In this document: positions 1-9,536 of the stretch, one piece after another
How positions within the stretch are numbered: position 1 is the first letter of the stretch
How the letters are laid out: each line of letters starts with the position of its first letter
DNA from: Tannerella sp.
GTDB lineage: Bacteria > Bacteroidota > Bacteroidia > Bacteroidales > Tannerellaceae
Reading direction: 5' to 3'
Assembly: GCA_031285565.1 (NCBI GenBank)
Contig: JAITVY010000036.1
Span: forward strand, 1-64,000
DNA length: 64,000 bases
The notes under the pieces: generated by a model
Told to the model about the DNA's origin: nothing
Seen by the model: only the letters and a program-made list of their open reading frames with translations
Databases searched by the model: none
Position numbers and translations under genes: made by a program

Positions 1-350
1 AAAAATTAAAGCATTTAGAAGAGTCTTCAGGGGGGTGAAAGATAAAGCCTTTTTCTTGTTTAGATTGAGTAAATTGTATGCATAATACAAAAATCCCTCA
101 AGTTTTTACGGTGATCCGACAAAACGATTAACTGAATCTTTGAAACGAACAGCCACATGTATCTCAACAAGTAATGAAAAGGGTAGGATTCGTTTTTTTG
201 AAAAGCAGAGGGAAATCGTTGATAAATATAATTTATGATAGTTTCAGGAATAAATTTGGATAAAAAGACGCTCTGTGATCAACAAATCTCACACTTTATT
301 GATATTTGAAACTGGTAATGTCCTACAGCTGTTTTTGATGCTGTCATACA
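1..350. other. Left-edge non-coding stretch
   Basis: No open frame with family features and no RNA gene was recognised here. The stretch is AT-rich with scattered stops in all frames. It lies downstream of the minus-strand tRNA-His terminator, so it is either intergenic or the decayed edge of a gene outside the window. Confidence 0.5.
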
Positions 351-384
351 AAAAAAAGGGCTGACTTCTCAGTCTATCCCTTTT
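351..384 (-). terminator. Intrinsic terminator after tRNA-His
   Basis: On the minus strand, directly after the tRNA 3' end, AAAAGGG pairs with CCCTTTT. An inner CTGA/TCAG stem and a 5-nt bulge lie inside, and a run of T follows. This fits a Rho-independent terminator ending the tRNA-His transcript. Confidence 0.75.
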
Positions 385-388
385 AAAG

Positions 389-463
<75 letters not shown>

Positions 464-498
464 ATAAAATAAAACAATCTTTTCCTTAAAAACCACTG

Positions 499-527
499 CA
501 AAGATAGTGTTTTTTTTTATTTTGCAA
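499..527 (-). promoter_or_regulatory. Promoter of tRNA-His (TTG-N18-TATCTTTG)
   Basis: On the minus strand TTG (527-525) is followed after 18 nt by TATCTTTG (506-499), close to the Bacteroidota primary-sigma consensus of a -33 TTG/TTTG and a -7 TAnnTTTG. The tRNA begins 35 nt downstream of the -7 element. Confidence 0.8.
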
Positions 528-548
528 GCATTGTTTGGGAAAAAGATG

Positions 549-1448
549 TTACTTGAATATTTCTTTTTTTCCAGCCAGCAGTGTGTTCTTCATTAACGAA
601 ATGATGGTCATTGGCCCAACGCCACCCGGTACAGGAGTGATATAGCTGCATTTAGGCGCAACTTCGTTAAAATAAACATCTCCTGTCAGTTTATAACCAC
701 TTTTAGTTACACTGCTCGGCATACGTGTTGTACCCACATCAATCACGACAGCTCCTTCTTTCACCATATCGGCTTTCAGAAATTCGGGAACACCTAACGC
801 TGCAATGATAATATCCGCTTGTTGACACATTTCTTTGAGATTTTCAGAACGGCTGTGACAAACCGTTACGGTGCAATCACCCGGATATCCTTTTTGCATC
901 ATTAATGTGGCCATCGGTTTTCCTACTATATTACTACGTCCCAGGATAACACAATGTTTTCCTTTGGTCTCAATTTCGTAGCGTTTCAGTAATTCTATAA
1001 TGCCAGCGGGTGTGGCCGATTTGAAGCAGGGAAGCCCTAAAGACATCCGCCCTACATTTATCGGATGGAATCCGTCTACATCTTTACGGTAATCAATAGC
1101 TTCAATTACTTTTTGTTCGGAGATATGACCCGGCAGAGGAAGCTGTACAATAAAACCATCTATATCGGCATCATTGTTCAATTCTTCAACTTTGCGCAGG
1201 ATTTCATCTTCGGTGACATCGTCTTCATAACGGATTAATGTTGATTTGAAGCCAATTTCCTCACAGTTTTTTACTTTATTGGCAACATAGGTTTCGCTAC
1301 CGCCATCGTGCCCGACTAAAACAGCAGCCAGATGGGGTATTTTTCCTCCTGCTTTTTTAATTTCTGCAACTTCTTCAGCCAGCTCTTTCTTGATTTGAGC
1401 AGCTACAGCTTTACCATCTATTAACTGATAGGGATATTGTGCTTCCAT
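549..1448 (-). CDS. folD: Bifunctional methylenetetrahydrofolate dehydrogenase/cyclohydrolase FolD
   Basis: FolD interconverts 5,10-methylene-THF, methenyl-THF and 10-formyl-THF in the cytosol, using NADP, and feeds purine and formyl-Met synthesis. The 299 residues match the family length. Visible motifs are the catalytic [13 protein letters not shown] segment (Tyr and Lys of the YxxxK site, near residue 55), the QLPLPGHI loop, [11 protein letters not shown], the dinucleotide-binding GRSNIVGKP and the C-terminal [12 protein letters not shown]. It starts 15 nt after ffh ends, so the two are probably co-transcribed from the promoter ahead of ffh. Nothing looks unusual. Confidence 0.97.
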   Translation of the reverse strand: MEAQYPYQLIDGKAVAAQIKKELAEEVAEIKKAGGKIPHLAAVLVGHDGGSETYVANKVKNCEEIGFKSTLIRYEDDVTEDEILRKVEELNNDADIDGFIVQLPLPGHISEQKVIEAIDYRKDVDGFHPINVGRMSLGLPCFKSATPAGIIELLKRYEIETKGKHCVILGRSNIVGKPMATLMMQKGYPGDCTVTVCHSRSENLKEMCQQADIIIAALGVPEFLKADMVKEGAVVIDVGTTRMPSSVTKSGYKLTGDVYFNEVAPKCSYITPVPGGVGPMTIISLMKNTLLAGKKEIFK

Positions 1449-1463
1449 AATTATATGTATTAT

Positions 1464-2789
1464 TTATTTTCGTCGCATTCCGGGTATTTTCTTTCCGGGT
1501 TTTGCCGTTGTAATCATACGCATCATTTTGCGGGTTTCATCAAATTGTTTGATAAGTTTGTTTACTTCCTGAACGGACGTACCGCTACCTTTTGCAATCC
1601 GTTGGCGACGGCCTCCGTCTAAAACCGAAGGATTAGAGCGTTCATGAGGTGTCATAGAATAAATGATTGCTTCAATACTTTTAAAAGCATCGTCGTCGAT
1701 GTCAATGTTTTTGATTGCTTTTCCGACTCCCGGGATCATAGATGCCAGTTCTTTCAGATTACCCATCTTTTTGATCTGTTGAATCTGACTGATGAAATCA
1801 TTAAAGTCAAACTGGTTTTTAGCGATTTTTTTCTGAAGACGTCTGGCTTCTTCTTCGTCGTATTGTTCCTGCGCCCGTTCAACCAATGAAACCACGTCAC
1901 CCATTCCAAGAATACGATCAGCCATACGTTCGGGATGGAAGACATCTAAAGCATCCATTTTTTCGCCGGTTCCGATAAACTTAATCGGTTTGTCGACTAC
2001 CGTACGGATAGATAATGCGGCTCCACCACGTGTATCACCGTCGAGTTTGGTCAGGACAACTCCGTTAAAGTCTAACCGGTCATTAAATTCTTTGGCTGTA
2101 TTAACAGCATCCTGTCCGGTCATAGAGTCTACGACAAACAGGATCTCATCCGGATTGATTGCTTTTTTGATTGCTGCAATTTCCTGCATCATTTGCTCAT
2201 CAACAGCTAAACGACCGGCTGTATCTATAATAACCAGATCCTGACCGTTTTTCTTTGCTTCTATGATTGCATGTTGAGCGATGACTACCGGATTTTTATT
2301 GTCGGGTTCTGAATAAACCGGAACACCAATCTGTTCTCCTAATATATGCAATTGTTCGATAGCAGCCGGACGATAAACGTCGCCTGCAACCAATAAAGGT
2401 TTCTTGCCCTTTTTGGTTTTCAGCATATTTGCTAATTTACCGGAGAATGTTGTTTTTCCTGATCCTTGTAATCCCGACATCAGTATAATGGCGGGAGAGC
2501 CTTTTATCTCGATATCGGTGGCGGTACCACCCATCAGAGTGGCCAATTCATCGTGTACGATCTTTACCATTAGCTGGTTCGGCTTAAGGGATGTAAGCAC
2601 ATTTTGTCCCAGCGCTTTTTCTTTGACCGTTTCAGTAAATTGCTTGGCAACTTTATAGTTAACGTCTGCATCCAATAATGCACGACGAACATCTTTCAGC
2701 GTTTCTGCTACGTTTAGTTCGGTGATTTTACCTTCACCTTTTAACAGTTTAAAGGAACGTTCTAACCTGTCACTTAAATTTTCAAACAT
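1464..2789 (-). CDS. ffh: Signal recognition particle protein Ffh (SRP54)
   Basis: Ffh is the GTPase that binds 4.5S RNA and signal sequences of nascent inner-membrane proteins and docks with FtsY. The 441 residues contain an N-terminal helical bundle, the G domain with P-loop GLQGSGKTT (about residues 107-115), DTAGR, TKLDGDTRGGAALS, and the M domain with its IPGVGK and GKKIPGMRRK segments near the C terminus. It is the first gene of an ffh-folD transcript, with a -7 box about 20 nt upstream of the start codon. Confidence 0.97.
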   Translation of the reverse strand: MFENLSDRLERSFKLLKGEGKITELNVAETLKDVRRALLDADVNYKVAKQFTETVKEKALGQNVLTSLKPNQLMVKIVHDELATLMGGTATDIEIKGSPAIILMSGLQGSGKTTFSGKLANMLKTKKGKKPLLVAGDVYRPAAIEQLHILGEQIGVPVYSEPDNKNPVVIAQHAIIEAKKNGQDLVIIDTAGRLAVDEQMMQEIAAIKKAINPDEILFVVDSMTGQDAVNTAKEFNDRLDFNGVVLTKLDGDTRGGAALSIRTVVDKPIKFIGTGEKMDALDVFHPERMADRILGMGDVVSLVERAQEQYDEEEARRLQKKIAKNQFDFNDFISQIQQIKKMGNLKELASMIPGVGKAIKNIDIDDDAFKSIEAIIYSMTPHERSNPSVLDGGRRQRIAKGSGTSVQEVNKLIKQFDETRKMMRMITTAKPGKKIPGMRRK

Positions 2790-2809
2790 AATATTCTTGG
2801 ATTGGACTG

Positions 2810-2817
2810 CAAAAGTA
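2810..2817 (-). promoter_or_regulatory. Promoter -7 element of ffh-folD
   Basis: TACTTTTG on the minus strand matches the TAnnTTTG element exactly and lies about 20 nt ahead of the ffh start codon. No clear -33 TTTG is present at the ideal spacing. Confidence 0.6.
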
Positions 2818-2825
2818 CAAATTTA

Positions 2826-2988
2826 ATTATGAATTATGAAACAACGTTCGCTGTTTACAGCAATTATAAACTATGAATTATGAATTTAGCACTCAAAGAG
2901 GACGACCTTTACTTCTTTGGCTATTGTTTTTCTACTAACTACTGGTTACTAACTACTAGCTACTTCTTCATTAATTCATAATTCTTTT
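2826..2988. repeat. Degenerate AT-rich intergenic repeats
   Basis: The ffh/lysS divergent gap contains GAATTATGAA-type repeats (2827-2840 and 2872-2886), an inverted copy ATTAATTCATAATTC (2970-2984) and ACTAACTACT/ACTAGCTACT repeats (2936-2964). Similar motifs recur near 49960-49990 and 55733-55760. Confidence 0.5.
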
Positions 2989-2989
2989 G

Positions 2990-2997
2990 TACTTTTG
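2990..2997 (+). promoter_or_regulatory. Promoter -7 element of lysS-gpsA-pgi
   Basis: TACTTTTG matches TAnnTTTG, 29 nt upstream of the lysS start codon. No good -33 element was found. Confidence 0.6.
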
Positions 2998-3026
2998 TAC
3001 CATATTACATATAGAAAACAAGAATC

Positions 3027-4778
3027 ATGAACGTATTAGAACTGAGTGAACAGGAAATCATTCGGCGCAATAGTTTGGAACAATTACGTCAGTTAGGGGT
3101 AGATCCGTATCCTGCAGAAGAATATGTGGTGAATGCCTATTCGGAAGAAATTAAGGATGCATTTAAAGACGACACGGAACCTCGTCAGGTAACCATTGCC
3201 GGACGGATAATGAGCCGCCGAATTATGGGAAAAGCATCTTTCATAGAATTGCAGGATTCGGAAGGACGCATTCAGGTGTATATTACACGTGATGATATTT
3301 GTCCGGATGAAAATGATACGGATTTATATAATGTTGTTTTCAAAAAACTACTAGATATTGGTGATTTCGTCGGAATTAAAGGTTTTGTTTTTCGTACGCA
3401 GATGGGCGAAATCTCGGTTCATGCCCAGGAGTTAACATTGCTTTCCAAATCACTGCGTCCGTTGCCGATCGTGAAGGAGAAGGACGGCGTTATATATGAC
3501 GGCTTTACAGATCCCGAATTGCGCTATCGCCAACGTTATGTAGATCTGGTTGTTAATAATGAAGTAAAGGATCTTTTCCTGAAACGAACGAAGATATTCA
3601 ACTCTATGCGTAACTTTTTCAATGAAAGTGGTTATGTTGAGGTTGAAACTCCCATATTACAATCTATACCGGGAGGTGCGGCAGCACGTCCTTTCATTAC
3701 ACATCATAATGCATTGGATATACCTCTGTATTTGCGTATCGCTGATGAATTATATTTGAAGCGTCTTATTGTGGGTGGATTTGAAGGGGTTTACGAATTT
3801 TCCAAGAACTTCCGGAATGAAGGGATGGATCGTACGCATAATCCGGAATTTACCTGTATGGAAATTTATGTGGCATACAAGGATTATAACTGGATGATGG
3901 ATTTCACCGAGCAGATGCTGGAACGTATCTGTACGGATGTACTGAAAACAACCAAAGTTATGATCGGCGATAAGGAGATTAACTTCAAACCTCCGTACAA
4001 GCGGATATCGATGATTGATGCGATTAAAGAAAATACGGGTATCGATATTTCCGGGATGAATGAAGACGAATTACGTGAAGTTTGCAAAAAGCTGGGCGTT
4101 GAACAAGATGAAACGATGGGAAAAGGCAAATTGATCGATGAGATTTTTGGTGAAAAATGTGAAGCTAATTATATTCAGCCTACGTTTATTACGGATTATC
4201 CGGTTGAAATGAGTCCGTTGACAAAGAAACATCGTTCGAATCCGGAGTTGACGGAACGGTTTGAGTTGATGGTTAATGGGAAAGAAATTGCCAATGCCTA
4301 TTCGGAATTAAATGACCCAATTGACCAACGCCAGCGTTTTGAAGACCAGCTTCGTTTGTCTGAAAAAGGAGATGATGAAGCGATGTATATCGATGAAGAC
4401 TTTCTTCGTGCATTGGAATATGGAATGCCGCCTACCAGTGGTATGGGAATCGGCATGGATCGTTTGACGATGTTTCTGACCGGTCAGGAGAGTATTCAGG
4501 AAGTATTATTATTTCCACAGATGCGACCGGAAAAAGTAGCGAAAAAAGATGCTCCTGAAAAATATATGGAACACGGGATTGCTGAGAATTGGGTTCCGGT
4601 TTTACAAAAAGCAGGTTATCTGACTGTAGATGCTCTTACGGATGCAAACCCGCAATTGGTACGGCAGTCTCTTTTTGAAATAAATAAAAAATATCAACTC
4701 GGCCTGGAAAATCCTACAGCTCAGGAAGTCGAAGGGTGGATAAAGTCTGTTAAAGAAAAGACAGATGCATTTAGTTAA
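3027..4778 (+). CDS. lysS: Lysyl-tRNA synthetase, class II
   Basis: LysRS charges tRNA-Lys in the cytosol. The 583 residues comprise an N-terminal OB-fold anticodon-binding domain (about 55-160), then the class II catalytic core: motif 1 around [21 protein letters not shown], motif 2 [15 protein letters not shown] and motif 3 [15 protein letters not shown]. After the core (about residue 505) there is an extra tail of about 70 residues, including [18 protein letters not shown], which common bacterial LysRS of about 500 residues lack. The extension looks like a small helical domain and I believe it is common in Bacteroidota. gpsA follows 27 nt downstream. Confidence 0.96.
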   Translation: MNVLELSEQEIIRRNSLEQLRQLGVDPYPAEEYVVNAYSEEIKDAFKDDTEPRQVTIAGRIMSRRIMGKASFIELQDSEGRIQVYITRDDICPDENDTDLYNVVFKKLLDIGDFVGIKGFVFRTQMGEISVHAQELTLLSKSLRPLPIVKEKDGVIYDGFTDPELRYRQRYVDLVVNNEVKDLFLKRTKIFNSMRNFFNESGYVEVETPILQSIPGGAAARPFITHHNALDIPLYLRIADELYLKRLIVGGFEGVYEFSKNFRNEGMDRTHNPEFTCMEIYVAYKDYNWMMDFTEQMLERICTDVLKTTKVMIGDKEINFKPPYKRISMIDAIKENTGIDISGMNEDELREVCKKLGVEQDETMGKGKLIDEIFGEKCEANYIQPTFITDYPVEMSPLTKKHRSNPELTERFELMVNGKEIANAYSELNDPIDQRQRFEDQLRLSEKGDDEAMYIDEDFLRALEYGMPPTSGMGIGMDRLTMFLTGQESIQEVLLFPQMRPEKVAKKDAPEKYMEHGIAENWVPVLQKAGYLTVDALTDANPQLVRQSLFEINKKYQLGLENPTAQEVEGWIKSVKEKTDAFS

Positions 4779-4805
4779 CCTAAGTATTCATTAATATTAT
4801 TAATA

Positions 4806-5801
4806 ATGAGTTTTATCGGCAGAATAGCTATAATTGGAGGAGGTAGTTGGGCTACGGCTTTAGCAAAGATCGTATTGTCTACACAGGAACGGATCAACTG
4901 GTATATGCGTCGTCCGGATCGTATTGAGGATTTTAAGCACATGAAACATAATCCGGCGTATTTATCGAGTGTCACTTTTGATACGGATCGTATTCAGTTT
5001 TATGCTGATATAAATCAGGTTATCGAGGAGTCTGATACATTGATATTTGCAACGCCTTCGCCATTTTTTAAACAGCATCTGGAGAAACTTCAGATACCTC
5101 TAAAAGATAAGTTTATTATATCAGCCATAAAGGGTATTGTACCGGACGAGAATATGCTGATTACTGATTATCTAACGGAATACTATAAAGTCCCGTCAGA
5201 TAACATTGCCATAATCTCAGGACCTTGCCATGCGGAAGAAATTGCGTTAGGGCGTCTGTCGTATTTAACGATCGCATGCGCAAATTTGAAAAAAGCTGAA
5301 CGTATTGTTGGTATATTTACTAATAATTATTTGAGAAGTACATGCTCGCAGGATGTGACGGGTATTGAATATGCTTCTGTTTTAAAAAATATATATGCTA
5401 TTGTCGGGGGGATTTGTCATGGTATGAAATACGGGGACAATTTCCAGGCAGTACTTGTATCCAATGCAATTAAAGAAATGCAGCGGTTCCTGAATACTGT
5501 TCTTGCGATAGAGCGTGATATTACCGATTCTGTGTATTTGGGAGACTTGCTGGTAACAGCATACTCACGTTACAGCAGGAATCGTACTTTCGGGACAATG
5601 ATCGGGAAGGGGTATTCTGTTAAAACAGCACAGCTGGAGATGGAAATGATTGCGGAAGGGTATTACGGTACTAAATGTATTTATGAGATTAATGAAAAAT
5701 ACAAGGCCGATATTCCTATTCTGAATGCATTATATGATATATTGTATGAACAGAAATCATCGATTTCGACGATCCGTAAATTATCGGAAACTTTCTGTTG
5801 A
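4806..5801 (+). CDS. gpsA: Glycerol-3-phosphate dehydrogenase [NAD(P)+]
   Basis: GpsA reduces dihydroxyacetone phosphate to sn-glycerol-3-phosphate for phospholipid synthesis. The 331 residues start with the Rossmann motif IGGGSWATALAKI. They continue with SAIKGIVP (catalytic Lys region), ISGPCHAEEIA, EYASVLKNIYAI and the substrate-binding region GDLLVTAYSRYSRNRTFG. The gene lies between lysS and pgi on the same strand with short gaps (27 and 55 nt), so it probably shares their transcript. Confidence 0.96.
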   Translation: MSFIGRIAIIGGGSWATALAKIVLSTQERINWYMRRPDRIEDFKHMKHNPAYLSSVTFDTDRIQFYADINQVIEESDTLIFATPSPFFKQHLEKLQIPLKDKFIISAIKGIVPDENMLITDYLTEYYKVPSDNIAIISGPCHAEEIALGRLSYLTIACANLKKAERIVGIFTNNYLRSTCSQDVTGIEYASVLKNIYAIVGGICHGMKYGDNFQAVLVSNAIKEMQRFLNTVLAIERDITDSVYLGDLLVTAYSRYSRNRTFGTMIGKGYSVKTAQLEMEMIAEGYYGTKCIYEINEKYKADIPILNALYDILYEQKSSISTIRKLSETFC

Positions 5802-5856
5802 GGCACACCTCTGACTCCTAATTTTGAATATTGAATTTTGAATAAAATATTATCAC

Positions 5857-7200
5857 ATGAAAACAATTTGTTTAAATATTGAGAAAGCACTGGGTGCAGT
5901 TTCCAAAGAACAAGTATATGCATTTGAACCACAAGTAAAGAAGGGACTGGAAATGTTATATGCCGGAAATGGTCCCGGAAATGATTTTTTAGGTTGGCTG
6001 CATTTGCCATCTTCTATTACGGATGCCGATTTAAAAGAAATTGAAGATACGGCAGCTATATTACGTCAGAAGTGTGATGTGGTTGTGGTTGTTGGTATCG
6101 GTGGTAGCTATTTAGGAACAAAGGCTGTTTTAGAAGCCTTGAATAATAGCTTTGACTGGTTACAACAGGATCGGAAAAATCCGGTTGTTGTGTATGCTGG
6201 TCATAATATCGGGGAAGATTATTTATATGAATTAAGTGAGATATTAAAGGATAAACAATTCGGGATTATCAATATTTCCAAATCGGGAACAACTACTGAA
6301 CCTGCTTTGGCTTTTCGTATCCTGAAGAAACAGCTTGAAGATGCGGTTGGAAAAGAAGAAGCCAAGCATCGTATTGTGGCTGTGACAGATAAAGCACGTG
6401 GGGCACTTCGTACGCTGGCTAATCAGGAAGGGTATAAGACATTTGTAATTCCTGATGATGTTGGTGGCCGTTTTTCTGTTTTAACGCCTGTAGGATTGCT
6501 GCCGATTGCCGTTGCCGGCATAAGCATCCGTGAATTAGTGGCCGGAGCTGTATCAATGGAAAAAGTAACCGGTACGGATGTTCCGTTTACAGAAAATCCT
6601 GCAGCTATTTATGCAGCTACACGGAATGCACTTTATGCCGGAGGAAAAAAGATTGAGATTTTAGCTAACTTCCATCCGAAACTGCATTATATCGGTGAGT
6701 GGTGGAAACAATTATACGGAGAAAGTGAAGGTAAGGACAATAAAGGTATTTATCCGGCATCTGTCGATTTTACAACTGACCTTCATTCAATGGGACAGTG
6801 GATTCAGGACGGAGAACGTACTATTTTTGAAACAGTGATCTCTATTGAAAATCCGGATCGTAAAGTACTTGTGCCTTCTGATAGTGCGGATCTGGATGGC
6901 TTGAATTTTCTGGCCGGAAAGCGGGTAGACGAAGTAAACAAAATGGCAGAGCTGGGTACTCAACTTGCACATGTGGACGGAGGAGTTCCTAATATTAAAA
7001 TTACCATTCCGGAAGTAACCCCGTATTATATCGGTCAGTTATTCTATTTCTTTGAAATTGCATGTGGTATCAGCGGATATGTATTAGGTGTGAATCCGTT
7101 TGACCAGCCGGGAGTGGAAGCATATAAGAAAAATATGTTTGCTTTATTGAATAAGCCCGGATACGAGAAAGAAAGTGAAGCGATTAAGGCAAAGTTATAG
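5857..7200 (+). CDS. pgi: Glucose-6-phosphate isomerase
   Basis: Pgi interconverts glucose-6-phosphate and fructose-6-phosphate in glycolysis and gluconeogenesis. The 447 residues match the shorter bacterial form. Visible motifs are [16 protein letters not shown], the phosphosugar-binding [40 protein letters not shown] with the active-site Glu, and the C-terminal [12 protein letters not shown] containing the catalytic Lys. A small secreted protein gene follows 24 nt downstream. Confidence 0.97.
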   Translation: MKTICLNIEKALGAVSKEQVYAFEPQVKKGLEMLYAGNGPGNDFLGWLHLPSSITDADLKEIEDTAAILRQKCDVVVVVGIGGSYLGTKAVLEALNNSFDWLQQDRKNPVVVYAGHNIGEDYLYELSEILKDKQFGIINISKSGTTTEPALAFRILKKQLEDAVGKEEAKHRIVAVTDKARGALRTLANQEGYKTFVIPDDVGGRFSVLTPVGLLPIAVAGISIRELVAGAVSMEKVTGTDVPFTENPAAIYAATRNALYAGGKKIEILANFHPKLHYIGEWWKQLYGESEGKDNKGIYPASVDFTTDLHSMGQWIQDGERTIFETVISIENPDRKVLVPSDSADLDGLNFLAGKRVDEVNKMAELGTQLAHVDGGVPNIKITIPEVTPYYIGQLFYFFEIACGISGYVLGVNPFDQPGVEAYKKNMFALLNKPGYEKESEAIKAKL

Positions 7201-7224
7201 GAGATTATTCTAAACCGTAATATT

Positions 7225-7713
7225 ATGAACAGATTGTTTTGTCTTTTATTATTTTGTGGCTTTACACTGAGCGCGTTTTCTCAAGCCGGTAATTGTGAAG
7301 AGCTGAAGAAGGAAAATGAATATCTGAAGAATGTACTGAAAATAAATACCCCTGTAATGAAGGGTGCTTCAGAAAATATTGAGTTCTCCATTACCAGAAT
7401 TGAAGGTAATAAGACTGAACAGGTTGTGACAATTACTGTTTTACTGAATAATACGGCTCCTAACAGAGCTTTTCAATGGAATGGCACAGGTATGAAAGCT
7501 ATTGATTTGGAAGGCAATGTTTATAAACTAAATACGAGTTTTACACGTGAGACCTTGTATACGGATGTGCCCTTGAAATGTGAAGTGAAGATTCAGAAAA
7601 TATTGCCTAAGATTGAGTTTGTTAAGCTTTTATCCTTGTCATTTTATCCTGAAAAATCAGGGGGTAAATCTCCGGTCTTAGAATTCCGTGATCTGCCGAT
7701 CGAGTGGAAGTAA
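7225..7713 (+). CDS. Small secreted protein of unknown function
   Basis: This is a 162-residue protein I cannot assign. It begins with a signal peptide (about residues 1-19, hydrophobic LFCLLLFCGFTLSAF then SQA) followed by a short charged helix (CEELKKENEYLKNVLKI). The rest is beta-rich with alternating polar and hydrophobic residues, ending in LPIEWK. It is probably periplasmic or surface-exposed. It follows pgi by 24 nt and is closed by a clear terminator, so it may be the last gene of the lysS-gpsA-pgi transcript. Confidence 0.7.
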   Translation: MNRLFCLLLFCGFTLSAFSQAGNCEELKKENEYLKNVLKINTPVMKGASENIEFSITRIEGNKTEQVVTITVLLNNTAPNRAFQWNGTGMKAIDLEGNVYKLNTSFTRETLYTDVPLKCEVKIQKILPKIEFVKLLSLSFYPEKSGGKSPVLEFRDLPIEWK

Positions 7714-7732
7714 GAGACAAATAACATACGAC

Positions 7733-7770
7733 AAAAAGACCTATTGTAGAACCTGCAATAAGTCTTTTTT
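7733..7770 (+). terminator. Intrinsic terminator
   Basis: AAAAAGAC (7733-7740) and TATTG (7742-7746) pair with CAATA (7756-7760) and GTCTTTTTT (7762-7770) across a 9-nt loop and one C/A mismatch. The right arm ends in six T. It closes the lysS-to-7713 transcript and may also work in the opposite direction. Confidence 0.85.
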
Positions 7771-7789
7771 GTTATAAAACATAAAGTAT

Positions 7790-8392
7790 ATGATATCTTA
7801 TCTTATTATAGCAGTAAATGTATTGATTTCATTCAGTTGTTTTTCAAACAGAAACATGTTTATGAAGCTGGCCTTTATACCTTACCGTGTGGTACGGTTC
7901 AACGAATGGCACCGGATTCTAACACATGGTTTCGTACATGCGGATACAGTGCATTTACTGGTAAATATGTTTACGTTCTGGTCATTTGGGACGTATATGG
8001 AGGAGCTTTTCGGTGCGATAGGATTTAGTAAATTTAGTTATGTAGGGCTTTATTTTGGTGGAATGATTGTCGCTACTATCCATGATTTGGTCAAACAACG
8101 GAATAATCCTGCTTATATATCAGTCGGGGCCTCGGGTGCCGTTTCCGCCATTTTATTTGCTTCCATCGTATTTAATCCCTGGGGAAAAATACTTTTGTTT
8201 GCGATTATCCCAATTCCGGGTATTTTGTTTGGTGTGCTTTATTTGATTTACTGTCAGTATATGGCCAGGAAAGGAGAGGATAATATAAATCATAATGCCC
8301 ACTTTTACGGAGCTGTGTATGGATTTTTGTATCCTATTCTCTTAAAACCGGATTTGCTGCAAGTGTTTATTTCTCATTTACTGGGTAGATAG
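7790..8392 (+). CDS. Rhomboid-family intramembrane serine protease
   Basis: Rhomboids cleave transmembrane substrates within the inner membrane. The 200-residue protein has six hydrophobic segments. The conserved HGFVHADTVHLLVNM stretch (His46, His50, His55, Asn59) lies in the second. The catalytic Ser is in GASGA (Ser115), and the partner His is in NHNAHFYGAVYG (His171). It is a compact bacterial form with no extra domain. It sits alone between a terminator and a long non-coding stretch. The substrate is unknown. Confidence 0.92.
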   Translation: MISYLIIAVNVLISFSCFSNRNMFMKLAFIPYRVVRFNEWHRILTHGFVHADTVHLLVNMFTFWSFGTYMEELFGAIGFSKFSYVGLYFGGMIVATIHDLVKQRNNPAYISVGASGAVSAILFASIVFNPWGKILLFAIIPIPGILFGVLYLIYCQYMARKGEDNINHNAHFYGAVYGFLYPILLKPDLLQVFISHLLGR

Positions 8393-8871
8393 GGGTATGT
8401 TGTGAGTATCCCTAAACATCCAAAGTGAATCCTGCAGGTATAAAAAATTAACACAATCCACTCGTCTAAAAACGAATACAAAAAGATAAAAATACTATTT
8501 TTGTACCCAGAATGTAATCGTTGTGCCAATTTCTAAATCATGAGAATACCTGTATTTCAGTTTGTTTTCCGTAGACACAATAGAGCAGATAAATAGAACA
8601 GAGAATGTTTTTGCCTGAAAATGTGCTAGATAAATTGCTCTCAAAATTGGAAATCGTGCAATTGACGGGAGCACATGAGTTTAGAGTATTTTGTTGCATA
8701 GCAAGAAGGGGGCATTTTCTCGATAATTTTATCGAAAAGTAATAGTGAATTCAGTATTTCACTTAACAAATGATAAGATTATAGCTATGTAAAAGAGCAA
8801 AAATCAATATATTGTAGATCTTAAATTTTTTTCTGTAAAATATTATAAGCCGGAAGAATGAATACTCATAT
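8393..8871. other. Long non-coding stretch before the PUL sigma gene
   Basis: About 480 nt without a credible gene. A TATTTTTG sequence (8496-8503) fits the TAnnTTTG -7 element on the plus strand, about 370 nt ahead of the sigma gene. A small hairpin TCGATAATTTTATCGA lies near 8719-8734. No terminator was seen. It could hold a long leader or a small RNA, but nothing proves it. Confidence 0.4.
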
Positions 8872-9414
8872 ATGAATATTTCAGATGAAACATTATGGTT
8901 GTCCTGTATTGATGGTAGAAAAGAAGGGTTTCACGCTTTATATACCCGTTACTATCTTTTGATGTTTAATTATGGGATGAAGTTTGTTGCTGATGCGGAA
9001 TTTGTAAAAGATTGCATCCATGATGTATTTATAAAGTTGATTCAGAATCATAAATCCTTACCTCAAACCCGCTTTGTGAAAGGATATTTATTAAGGGCAT
9101 GTAAGAATAAAATTTATGATGAGTTAAAGAAAGAACATAAGACGGAAGATATTGCCCTTTATGAGAATTTATTTTTGGCAGAGGAATTTTATGATGCTAT
9201 TCACTCTGAGATAGTCTCGGATGCCGATATGAGACGTTTATTGAAAGCATATTGGAAAATTTCGACCCGGCAACAGGAAATCATTTATCTTTATTTTATA
9301 AGAGAACTTAGCCACGAAGATATTATGGGGGTTATGAATATAAACTATCAATCCAGTAAGAATTTGTTATTCAGGGCGGTAAAGAATTTGAAAAAGGGAT
9401 TTGAAGAAGAATAA
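8872..9414 (+). CDS. ECF RNA polymerase sigma factor (SusCD locus)
   Basis: This 180-residue sigma-70 family protein has the ECF layout: region 2 (about 20-90, with YTRYYLLMFNYGMKFV and CIHDVFIKL) and region 4 helix-turn-helix (about 125-175, with LSHEDIMGVMNINYQSSKNLLFRAVKNLKK). It is followed by a FecR-type anti-sigma factor and a SusC/SusD pair, the usual trans-envelope signalling arrangement in which receptor occupancy releases the sigma factor to transcribe its own transport locus. The inducing ligand is not indicated by the sequence. Confidence 0.93.
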   Translation: MNISDETLWLSCIDGRKEGFHALYTRYYLLMFNYGMKFVADAEFVKDCIHDVFIKLIQNHKSLPQTRFVKGYLLRACKNKIYDELKKEHKTEDIALYENLFLAEEFYDAIHSEIVSDADMRRLLKAYWKISTRQQEIIYLYFIRELSHEDIMGVMNINYQSSKNLLFRAVKNLKKGFEEE

Positions 9415-9536
9415 AACATAAACCGGGTGAGACTTTTACCCTTTGAAAATATCACAAATCTGAAAAATGTGAAAAAAAAGTCGGAAAAGTGAGTACCAAC
9501 AGGAAATAGAATCGTTTTAATGAAAAGGATCTAACT

